From: Devosia sp.
GTDB lineage: Bacteria > Pseudomonadota > Alphaproteobacteria > Rhizobiales > Devosiaceae
Length of the DNA: 12,682 nucleotides
Direction: 5' to 3'
NCBI GenBank assembly: GCA_028290685.1
Contig: JAQGJI010000204.1
Span: 1 to 12,682, forward strand
Part shown: one piece after another, positions 7,508 to 12,682 of the stretch
How positions within the stretch are numbered: position 1 is the first letter of the stretch
How the letters are laid out: each line of letters begins with the position of its first letter
The notes under the pieces: model-generated
What the model saw: the letters and a program-made list of their open reading frames with translations, nothing else
The model's database searches: none
What the model was told of the DNA's origin: nothing
Made by a program: the position numbers and the translations under genes

Positions 7508-8503
7508 ATGAGACTGGTTAAAGTTAGTCGCGACAAGCTCACTATCGTGCGCGAGAAGCGCGGCAGGGGTTTTTGCTACCGCACGGCTGATGGGGCCCTG
7601 GTCTGTGACGCAGCACTGGTGCAGCGCATCAAGGCCCTGGGTATCCCTCCGGCCTGGCAGCAGGTGCGGATTGCTCCCCATGAACGGGCCCATATCCAGG
7701 TGCTGGGCATCGATGAGGCCGGGCGGGACCAGTATATCTATCATCCCGCCTGGGAGCTGCGCCGCGACAGCAAGAAGCAGCAGCGGCTGGCCGTGCTCAC
7801 CAGCGCCTTGCCGAAACTGCGGCGGCAGCTGGCGCTCGATCTGGCGGCACCGGCAGGCTCGCGCACACTGGCCCTGGCCATCGCCGTCGCGCTGATCGAC
7901 AAGACAGCGATGCGGGTCGGGCGGGAGAAATATCTCGAAGCCAGCGGCACCCGTGGAGCGGGGACGCTCTATTCCCGTGATGTGCGCGTCAGCAACGACG
8001 AAATCGGCATCAGCTTTGATGCCAAGGGCGGCAAGCGCGCGGAGTACCGGCTGCTGGACCCGATCCTGGCCGATGCCATCCGGCGCATCAAGGAGCTTCC
8101 CGGTAAGCGTCTGCTGGTATTTCGGGACGAGTCGGGCAAGGTGCGGCCGATCAAGACCCCGGCGATCAACGAATATCTGCGCAAGATTGCCGGTGCCGAT
8201 ATTTCGGCCAAGGATTTCCGCACGCTGCATGCCAGTGCCCTGGCAGGCGAAGCGCTGGCGCAAATGGAAGTCGGCAGCTCGGTGTCGGCCCGGCGCCGGC
8301 AGATGGCGCGGGTCGCCCGCGAGGTTTCGGAAACCTTGCGTAACACGCCCGCGATCTGCCGCAAATCCTACATCGCGCCATGCCTGTTCAAGCTGTTCGA
8401 CGATGGAAAGCTCAAGCAGCTTTGGGAATCGGCCGGGCGCGGCCGTGCGGGCCTGGCCACGCGCGAAAGGCGGCTGGGGGCGGTGCTGGCGGCAATGTCC
8501 TAG
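7508..8503 (+). CDS. DNA topoisomerase IB (bacterial, poxvirus-like)
   Basis: A 331-aa type IB topoisomerase that nicks one strand through a 3'-phosphotyrosine and relaxes supercoils of both signs without ATP. The N-terminal domain (about 1-90) starts RLVKVSRDK and has RGRGFCYRTADG; the catalytic domain follows. Active-site residues by motif: R136 in MRVGRE, K173 in DAKGGK, R238 in KDFRTLH, and the nucleophile Y288 in NTPAICRKSY. Poxvirus enzymes have His at the position of N279; Asn here matches bacterial enzymes such as that of Deinococcus, whose active-site numbers are one higher as I recall them. The start at 7508 agrees with the conserved N-terminus, but the ribosome binding site is weak, so coupling to the 52-aa gene 5 nt upstream is likely. 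It supplements gyrase and topoisomerase I and is common but not universal in alphaproteobacteria. Confidence 0.93.
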   Translation: MRLVKVSRDKLTIVREKRGRGFCYRTADGALVCDAALVQRIKALGIPPAWQQVRIAPHERAHIQVLGIDEAGRDQYIYHPAWELRRDSKKQQRLAVLTSALPKLRRQLALDLAAPAGSRTLALAIAVALIDKTAMRVGREKYLEASGTRGAGTLYSRDVRVSNDEIGISFDAKGGKRAEYRLLDPILADAIRRIKELPGKRLLVFRDESGKVRPIKTPAINEYLRKIAGADISAKDFRTLHASALAGEALAQMEVGSSVSARRRQMARVAREVSETLRNTPAICRKSYIAPCLFKLFDDGKLKQLWESAGRGRAGLATRERRLGAVLAAMS

Positions 8504-8544
8504 CCGCCCCGTTCCGGACAGTGCGGATAAAGTGCCGCGCTCCC

Positions 8545-8582
8545 TTGTTGCCGTGAGCAAATGCGCTACACTTGGGCAAATG
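8545..8582 (+). promoter_or_regulatory. Candidate promoter and operator-like repeats before the zinc alcohol dehydrogenase
   Basis: A sigma70-like pair TTGTTG (8545-8550) and TACACT (8567-8572) has a 16-bp spacer. Overlapping it are an inverted repeat TTGC-N5-GCAA (8548-8560) and two direct copies of GCAAATG (8557-8563 and 8576-8582) whose starts are 19 bp apart. This arrangement in a 120-bp gap suggests regulated transcription of the dehydrogenase on its own, separate from the topoisomerase. It is pattern-based only. Confidence 0.4.
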
Positions 8583-8609
8583 TCATCGGATGCAGCAGCG
8601 TCCGTCTGT

Positions 8610-8616
8610 GAGGAAA
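8610..8616 (+). promoter_or_regulatory. Ribosome binding site of the zinc alcohol dehydrogenase
   Basis: GAGGAAA ends 7 nt before the ATG at 8624 and supports that start. Confidence 0.65.
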
Positions 8617-8623
8617 CGCCCCC

Positions 8624-9679
8624 ATGCCTAAAGTTCGCGCGCTTGTTCTTGAACGCCAGCACGAAATGGCGCTCCGCGATATCGAGCTGCCGCTCGATGT
8701 GGGCCCGGGCATGGTCAAGATTGCCATTCACACCGTGGGCGTGTGCGGTTCGGACGTGCATTACTACACCCATGGCAAGATCGGCCCCTTCGTGGTCAAT
8801 GATCCCATGGTGCTGGGCCACGAGGCCGCAGGCACCGTGACCGAAGTGGGCGCAGGGGTAACTCATCTGCGGGTCGGCGACCGCGTCTGCATGGAGCCCG
8901 GCATCCCCGATCCCAATTCTCGTGCCAGCCGGCTGGGCATGTACAATGTCGATCCGGCGGTGACGTTCTGGGCTACCCCGCCGATCCATGGCGTTCTGAC
9001 CTCCGAAGTCGTTCACCCCGCGAACTACACGTTCAAATTGCCCGATAATGTGAGCTTTGCCGAAGGCGCCATGGTCGAGCCGTTCGCAGTGGTCATGCAG
9101 GCCGCCACCAAGGCGCGCATAACACCTGGCGACACCGCGGTGGTGCTGGGCGCCGGGCCGATTGGCACCATGGTGGCGCTTGCGGCACTGGCCGGTGGCT
9201 GCGCCCGCGTGATCGTTGCCGACCTGGCCCAGCCCAAACTCGATATCGCCGCCACCTACCAGGGCATCGTCACCGTCAATATTCGCGACAAGGACATAGT
9301 GGCCGAGGTTGCCCGGCTGACCGAGGGCTGGGGCGCCGATGTGGTGTTCGAATGTTCCGGGTCTCCCCAGGCCTGGAAGACGATCATGAGCCTGCCTCGC
9401 CCGGGCGGCGCGATCGTGGCTGTGGGTCTGCCGGTCGATCCCGTTCCGGTGGATATCGCTTCGGCCTCGACCAAGGAAATTCGCATCGAAAACGTTTTTC
9501 GCTATGCACACCAATATGATCGGGCGATCGCGCTGATCGCCTCCGGCAAGGTCGATCTCAAGCCGCTGATATCGCAGACGTTTGAATTCGAGGATGCCGT
9601 AAAGGCTTTTGACCGGGCAGTCGAGGCGCGCCCCAGCGATGTCAAACTGCAAATTCGGGTTGCCAGGGAACAGCGATGA
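8624..9679 (+). CDS. Zinc-dependent polyol dehydrogenase, xylitol/sorbitol dehydrogenase type
   Basis: A 351-aa medium-chain dehydrogenase that probably oxidises a polyol (xylitol to D-xylulose, or sorbitol to fructose) with NAD. The catalytic zinc site is complete: C41 in GVCGSDVHYY, H66-E67 in LGHEAAG, and E152 in VEPFAVV. The Rossmann motif is GAGPIG (176-181), with D200 at the end of strand 2 indicating NAD rather than NADP. The segment YNVDPAVTFWATPPIHG (107-123) and the C-terminal RPSDVKLQIRV are characteristic of rhizobial xylitol dehydrogenases. The four structural-zinc cysteines are absent: the 93-106 loop has no Cys, as in this subgroup. Its TGA overlaps an ATG (ATGA), the usual link to a following gene, but that gene is now a remnant. 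No sugar transporter or kinase genes are beside it, so the exact substrate remains open. Confidence 0.88.
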   Translation: MPKVRALVLERQHEMALRDIELPLDVGPGMVKIAIHTVGVCGSDVHYYTHGKIGPFVVNDPMVLGHEAAGTVTEVGAGVTHLRVGDRVCMEPGIPDPNSRASRLGMYNVDPAVTFWATPPIHGVLTSEVVHPANYTFKLPDNVSFAEGAMVEPFAVVMQAATKARITPGDTAVVLGAGPIGTMVALAALAGGCARVIVADLAQPKLDIAATYQGIVTVNIRDKDIVAEVARLTEGWGADVVFECSGSPQAWKTIMSLPRPGGAIVAVGLPVDPVPVDIASASTKEIRIENVFRYAHQYDRAIALIASGKVDLKPLISQTFEFEDAVKAFDRAVEARPSDVKLQIRVAREQR

Positions 9680-9781
9680 ACTTGACCTGCGCGACAGGGC
9701 TGCTGCTCTCCGCGGCATCGGCCTGGCAATAGCCAAGGGCTTGCCGCAGCGGGCGGATGGCGGCTGGTTTAAGACCGCTTG
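9676..9781 (+). pseudogene. Decayed N-terminal remnant of a short-chain dehydrogenase (SDR)
   Basis: Directly overlapping the dehydrogenase stop (ATGA) is an ATG whose own frame stops after 18 codons. Reading across frames restores an SDR N-terminus: frame starting at 9684 gives DLRDRAAAL then RGIGLAIAKGL to 9743, and the next frame from 9743 gives AAAGGWRLV, a stop at 9770, then DR. An intact SDR would read about DLTGRAALVTGxSRGIGLAIAKGLAAAGARVVLxDR. The lesions are a 1-nt shift near the start, loss of about five codons covering the TGxxxG glycines, a second 1-nt shift near 9742, and a stop. Nothing after about 9781 looks like SDR, so most of the gene is gone. SDR genes commonly follow xylitol, sorbitol or idonate dehydrogenase genes, which supports the reading. 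The match is short, so chance is not fully excluded. Confidence 0.6.
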
Positions 9782-9786
9782 CCGCC
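9759..9786 (+). terminator. Terminator-like hairpin after the polyol dehydrogenase region
   Basis: GGCGGC (9759-9764) pairs with GCCGCC (9781-9786), with an inner GGT/ACC stem (9766-9768 with 9774-9776) around a TTAAG loop, and is followed by CCTTTC. It resembles a GC-rich intrinsic terminator with a poor T-run, 80 nt after the dehydrogenase stop and within the SDR remnant. Confidence 0.4.
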
Positions 9787-9990
9787 CCTTTCATCCGGAT
9801 CCACCGGCATTTGCCGCCTCACGGCGAGGGGCAGGGATGGACCATATTGGCCCAACCCTGCGCCTTGTGGCGCCTCGGGCCATGCCGGCGCTGTGCCAGG
9901 GGGATCGCCCCTTCAAGGGCTGGTTCGTAGCCTGGAACAAAGCCGGGCCATCGGTGTTATGAGACAGGCGTCACAATCGGGGTCATCCTT
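9787..9990 (+). other. Non-coding stretch before mgtC, possibly a structured leader
   Basis: With the remnant before it, this makes a gap of 311 bases without an intact gene. I see no convincing protein in it; open frames crossing it have no family motifs. Structure seen: GCAGGG (9831-9836) with CCCTGC (9856-9861), and a tight hairpin GCGCC-TTGT-GGCGC (9860-9873) that would compete with it. A weak sigma70-like pair, CTGGAA (9932-9937) and TGTTAT (9955-9960) with 17 bp between, could start the mgtC transcript; if transcription begins further upstream, the competing hairpins would be in its leader. Confidence 0.3.
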
Positions 9991-10512
9991 ATGGATGTCG
10001 GCAACGAGTTTGGCTTTGTCCAGACCTACCTTCCGCAACACATCATCGCTATTCGCCTGCTGATCGCGGCGGTTCTGGGCGCGATTATCGGCTTCGAGCG
10101 GGAGGTCAACACCGCCCAGGCGGGATTGCGCACCCATATCCTGGTGGCGACGGCCGCCAGTCTGTTCACAATCCTGGCCTTCGAAATCTATCATACCATT
10201 GGCGAGGGGCCCAACGGCTCGCAAGCCGATCCGGTGCGTGCCGTCGAGGCTGTAACCGCCGGTATCGCCTTTTTGGGGGCCGGGGCCATTTTCCGCAATG
10301 GCGGGGGGGTCCAGGGCCTCACCACGGGGGCGGGCATGTGGCTGGCCGGAGCGGTTGGCGTTGCAACGGCGCTGGGCTTCTACCTCGTCGCGTTTGGCGT
10401 CGCCTTGCTGGCCGTTCTGGTCCTCGCCGTGCTGCGTGCCTTTGCCCACCAGGTCGTCGGGAAACGCCCAGAATCCGCCCTCGAACCCGGTACCCCCCTC
10501 AACGACGGGTAG
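9991..10512 (+). CDS. MgtC/SapB family inner-membrane protein (short form)
   Basis: A 173-aa integral membrane protein with about five hydrophobic segments (roughly 19-35, 49-66, 88-101, 111-127 and 129-149). Family motifs are present: GAIIGFERE (30-38), GLRTHILVATAASLF (45-59), AVTAGIAFLGAGAIFR (87-102) and GLTTGAGMWLAGAVGVA (109-125). It lacks the C-terminal soluble ACT-like domain of Salmonella MgtC and ends in a short polar tail, so it belongs to the short SapB-like group. MgtC itself supports growth in low Mg and inhibits the F-type ATP synthase in Salmonella; the role of short homologues is not settled and this one should not be assumed to transport Mg. The start at 9991 has only a weak GGGG-type ribosome binding site. 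It stands alone, convergent to the Mur ligase. Confidence 0.88.
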   Translation: MDVGNEFGFVQTYLPQHIIAIRLLIAAVLGAIIGFEREVNTAQAGLRTHILVATAASLFTILAFEIYHTIGEGPNGSQADPVRAVEAVTAGIAFLGAGAIFRNGGGVQGLTTGAGMWLAGAVGVATALGFYLVAFGVALLAVLVLAVLRAFAHQVVGKRPESALEPGTPLNDG

Positions 10513-10517
10513 CGATT

Positions 10518-10544
10518 GCGGCGGCCCGGCGCAGGGGTCGCCGC
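10518..10544 (+). terminator. Strong hairpin just after mgtC
   Basis: Beginning 5 nt after the mgtC stop, bases 10518-10527 pair with 10535-10544: a 10-bp stem with one G-U pair, outer arms GCGGCG/CGCCGC and a 7-nt loop. There is no T-run, but position and stability suggest transcript termination or 3'-end protection. Confidence 0.45.
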
Positions 10545-10565
10545 TTAGAGAGGACCATGGATTAC

Positions 10566-10587
10566 GGCGGCGTTTGCTCCAGCCGCC
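10566..10587 (-). terminator. Hairpin just after the murD2 stop
   Basis: GGCGGC (10566-10571) and GCCGCC (10582-10587) form a 6-bp stem with a 10-nt loop. On the minus strand it lies 4 nt downstream of the murD2 stop codon, the place for an end-of-operon hairpin. No T-run follows. Confidence 0.4.
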
Positions 10588-10591
10588 CTGT

Positions 10592-11893
10592 TCATAACTG
10601 GCCCGGCCTGAAGATGGCCTCCGCCAGTTCCACAAAGCGGCGGCCTCGCTCCTCGAAGTTCTTGAACTGGTTATAGGATGGTGCGCCCGGGGAGAGGATC
10701 ACGGCGTCGAAATTTCGCCTGTGCCGGTGCAGCGCCTGCATCGCGCCCGCCAGATCGGGCTCGCCCAGCACGGTGATGTGCGGTGCCGCGGCCTGCGTGG
10801 CGGTGGCCAGTCTGGCCCCTGTCACCGGCAGGCACGCCAGCGTGGTCACCCCATTTCGAGCCAGAAGGCCCGCCAGTTCGGTATAGTCCTGTTCCCGTTC
10901 GTGACCGCCCGCGATCAGCGCAATACGATAGCCGCGATAGGCGGCCAGGGCTGCCTTGGTGGCCTCGGGCGTCGTCGATATCGAATCGTCGACAAAGATC
11001 GTGCCGCCGAACTGATGTTCTTCCAGCCGGTGGGGCAGGGGCACAAAGGTGGCGATGCCGCGAACAATGCCCTCCAGCGAGGCACCTGCCGCAAGGGCGA
11101 TCTGAGCGGCCAGCCGGGCATTGTCCAGGTTATGGTCGCCCTTGAGGCGCGAAGCCGTCGCAGCTGTGTCGATGGCGGCCAGCTCGTCCTCGTTCAAATC
11201 CCGCAACAGGCGGCGATGGTCGCGCACCGCTTTGGCGACCACAGCGCTGCCGATTGCCCCTGCGCCCAGGGCCACGGGGAAATCCCCGTCGCGGTCGATC
11301 AGGTGGAGCTTGTCCCGATAATAGCGCTCGACGCTGCCGTGCCAGTCGACGTGCTCGGGATACAGATTGGTGATGGCCGCGATGTCGGGCAGGAAAGACA
11401 TGTCGGCGGTCTGGTAGCTCGAGAGCTCAAGGATCACGACGCCATGCCGGTCGGCGATCTCGAGCGGGGCGACGCCTACATTGCCCCCAAGGCCCGCATC
11501 CACGCCCGAATGCGTCAGCATCAGATGAACCAGGGTCGCGGTTGTTGATTTGCCCTTGGTGCCGGTGATGGCAATCACCGTGCGGCCTTGCCGGTAGGCT
11601 GCGCCCCACAAATTGAGATTGGACGTGACGGGAATGCCCGCGGCCCGCGCAATGTCAAAGATCGGCTTATAGCGCGACACGCCAGGGCTTTTGACGATCA
11701 GGCCAAAGCGGTGCTCCCCCATTGCCTCGGGCAGATCGTGTGCCGCGATCTGCTCGGTGTCCGGCACCTCGGCGATGCCGCTATCTGTGGTCACGAACAC
11801 CTTGAGTTCGGGCTGCCGGGCCTTGAGGAACGCGCGCGTGGACAGCGCCTCGCGCCCGGCTCCATAGAGCAGCACCGGTTCTTCAAACCGCAT
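10592..11893 (-). CDS. murD2: UDP-N-acetylmuramoyl-L-alanine--L-glutamate ligase (MurD2-type Mur ligase)
   Basis: A 433-aa ATP-dependent Mur ligase with the three-domain MurD layout. It has an N-terminal Rossmann-like domain (LLYGAGREALS, KSPGVSRYKP), the P-loop GTKGKST (111-117), NLYPEHVDWHGS (176-187), a lysine in the usual carbamylation position (K195, YRDKLHLI), KGDHNLDN (251-258), VDDSISTTPEAT (301-312), and the substrate-end motif LSPGAPSYNQFKNFEERG (400-417). Several blocks differ from canonical MurD (EHVDWHG rather than DHxDR). Its partner upstream is MurL, so it probably adds L-Glu, not D-Glu, to UDP-MurNAc-L-Ala. The ATG at 11893 lies inside the end of murL (11-nt overlap), implying translational coupling; a longer frame from 12049 has an N-terminus with no MurD similarity. 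Specificity for L-Glu is inferred from the pairing. A second canonical MurD is possible elsewhere. Confidence 0.85.
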   Translation of the reverse strand: MRFEEPVLLYGAGREALSTRAFLKARQPELKVFVTTDSGIAEVPDTEQIAAHDLPEAMGEHRFGLIVKSPGVSRYKPIFDIARAAGIPVTSNLNLWGAAYRQGRTVIAITGTKGKSTTATLVHLMLTHSGVDAGLGGNVGVAPLEIADRHGVVILELSSYQTADMSFLPDIAAITNLYPEHVDWHGSVERYYRDKLHLIDRDGDFPVALGAGAIGSAVVAKAVRDHRRLLRDLNEDELAAIDTAATASRLKGDHNLDNARLAAQIALAAGASLEGIVRGIATFVPLPHRLEEHQFGGTIFVDDSISTTPEATKAALAAYRGYRIALIAGGHEREQDYTELAGLLARNGVTTLACLPVTGARLATATQAAAPHITVLGEPDLAGAMQALHRHRRNFDAVILSPGAPSYNQFKNFEERGRRFVELAEAIFRPGQL

Positions 11894-12682
11894 AGCCAGC
11901 AACCTTGGCCGCCAGGGCAGGCGGGATGTGATGATCGTGGCTGTCGGTGAGGCACTCAGCCATGGCGATCTGCAACGCCGGTTCGCCATATTGGCCCAAC
12001 AGGTCTGCCTTGACGGCCCGGACCACGGCTGCTTCGTGCCAGTCGGCATGGCGCGTCAGCGTGTAAAGGCACGCCGCGGCTTCAAGGATTTCCCCCACGC
12101 ATTCCCAGGGCTTTTGTCCCGCCAGCCCGGCCAGTTCGCGGAACGAGCCTTCATTGTCGGGATTGTCGAGCAGGTCCTTGCCGAAAATCGAGAGCAACCG
12201 GTCCTTTGCCATGAAGGGCGCAAAGATCAGGAACACGAAATGGCATTTGGGGCACTGCCCGCACCACAGCTGGCCGTCATGCCCGGCGAGGCGGAAATTG
12301 CGGTTGCAGCTGGAAAAGACGTGGTCGAATTTGGTTTCGTGCGTAAACAGGGAGGCAATGCGCGCCTCCGAATAGGGGCGCAGCAGGGAGAAGTATTGCA
12401 GTGCCCCACCCGTGGCATTGCTCAGGATCGAAGCGATCCGCAGCTCGAAGTCCAGCGACTTTGAATATTGATGGTTGGTTTCCCGGCCATCGAATTCCAC
12501 ATTGCCCTCGCTGGCCGAGCGTTCGTTGGACAACACGATCTGGTTGTAGCCATAGAGCAGGGCGCACAGGGCTGCGATCATCGAATTGATCGCCGTGGAC
12601 GGAACGTGGCCATTGTAATAGCCGGGCTCCTGGCTCAGCCGGATCATCTGCCCATCCAGCGTGCGTTTGACATAGACCGGAT
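11883..12682 (-). CDS. murL: UDP-MurNAc-L-alanyl-L-glutamate epimerase MurL (5' partial)
   Basis: The last 265 residues of a gene whose frame is open to the right edge; MurL is about 450 aa, so roughly the N-terminal two fifths is missing. MurL uses ATP to invert the terminal L-Glu of UDP-MurNAc-L-Ala-L-Glu to D-Glu. Recognised blocks, numbered from the first visible residue: YYNGHVPSTA (21-30), LSNERSASEGNVEFDG (50-65), NHQYSKSLDFE (69-79), YFSLLRPYSEARIA (96-109), VFSSCNRNFR (121-130), and the cysteine cluster WCGQCPKC (139-146), followed by FVFLIFAPF. The later segment KPWECVGEIEE-like (here KPWECVGEILEA) is also typical. The protein is cytoplasmic, with no membrane spans visible. Its stop overlaps the murD2 start by 11 nt, matching the adjacent murL-murD2 arrangement known in Xanthomonas. 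The assignment rests on motif memory, but several long blocks agree. Confidence 0.87.
   Translation of the reverse strand, partial: PVYVKRTLDGQMIRLSQEPGYYNGHVPSTAINSMIAALCALLYGYNQIVLSNERSASEGNVEFDGRETNHQYSKSLDFELRIASILSNATGGALQYFSLLRPYSEARIASLFTHETKFDHVFSSCNRNFRLAGHDGQLWCGQCPKCHFVFLIFAPFMAKDRLLSIFGKDLLDNPDNEGSFRELAGLAGQKPWECVGEILEAAACLYTLTRHADWHEAAVVRAVKADLLGQYGEPALQIAMAECLTDSHDHHIPPALAAKVAGYAV

Noticed and set aside
8624..9679. Lack of structural-zinc cysteines as a sign of a defective dehydrogenase
   Set aside because: The xylitol/sorbitol dehydrogenase subgroup often has only the catalytic zinc, and C41, H66, E67 and E152 are intact.
7499..9736. A 745-codon open frame on the minus strand across the topoisomerase and polyol dehydrogenase genes
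   Set aside because: It is antisense to two genes with full sets of catalytic motifs, its product is a low-complexity mix of Gly, His, Arg and Gln without domains, and it reflects codon bias in GC-rich DNA.
9609..9962. A 117-codon plus-strand frame bridging the dehydrogenase end and the mgtC gap
   Set aside because: It begins inside the dehydrogenase gene; its only recognisable segment is the SDR-like GIGLAIAKGL, which is better explained as part of a decayed gene. The rest lacks any family pattern.
10592..12049. A longer murD2 start at 12049
   Set aside because: The extra 52 residues are antisense-like in character, overlap murL by 167 nt and precede the conserved Mur ligase N-terminus, which starts at the ATG at 11893.
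1..12682. Mobile elements, CRISPR arrays, tRNA or rRNA genes
   Set aside because: No transposase motifs, no regularly spaced repeats, and no tRNA-like cloverleaf or rRNA segment were seen while reading both strands.

Overview
The window is GC-rich, coding-dense bacterial DNA with short intergenic gaps. Gene content and order suggest an alphaproteobacterium of the Hyphomicrobiales; the 52-aa membrane protein, the bacterial topoisomerase IB and the xylitol-dehydrogenase type recall Devosia-like genomes. That placement is inference from memory of the families, not from a search. No RNA genes, CRISPR arrays, insertion sequences or attachment sites were seen.

Layout. (1) 1-3853, plus strand: the cytochrome c tail of a membrane urate hydroxylase (puuD), guanine deaminase (guaD, ATGA overlap) and malate synthase G (glcB). 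(2) 3889-7227, minus strand, convergent with the first block: adenine deaminase (ade), then 3 nt later a CocE/NonD-type serine hydrolase of unknown substrate. (3) 7344-8503, plus strand, divergent from ade: a 52-aa single-span membrane protein and topoisomerase IB. (4) 8624-9679: a zinc alcohol dehydrogenase of the xylitol/sorbitol dehydrogenase type, followed by a decayed fragment of a short-chain dehydrogenase. (5) 9991-10512: a short MgtC/SapB membrane protein. (6) 10592-12682, minus strand: a Mur ligase of MurD2 type, overlapped by 11 nt by an upstream gene (running off the right edge) that matches MurL, the UDP-MurNAc-L-Ala-L-Glu epimerase.

How the genes work together. Regions 1 and 2 look like a purine catabolism locus. 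Adenine and guanine are deaminated to hypoxanthine and xanthine, urate is oxidised by PuuD, and the later ureide steps release glyoxylate, which malate synthase G condenses with acetyl-CoA to malate. The xanthine dehydrogenase and allantoin genes are not in the window and would be expected to the left. The CocE-like hydrolase is the unexplained member. Region 6 encodes an alternative route for putting D-glutamate into peptidoglycan: MurD2 adds L-Glu to UDP-MurNAc-L-Ala and MurL inverts it, instead of MurI making free D-Glu for MurD. This pathway is already known from Xanthomonas. I did not find a convincing wholly undescribed system; the most worthwhile items are the MurL-MurD2 pair, the ade-hydrolase operon and the short-chain dehydrogenase remnant.
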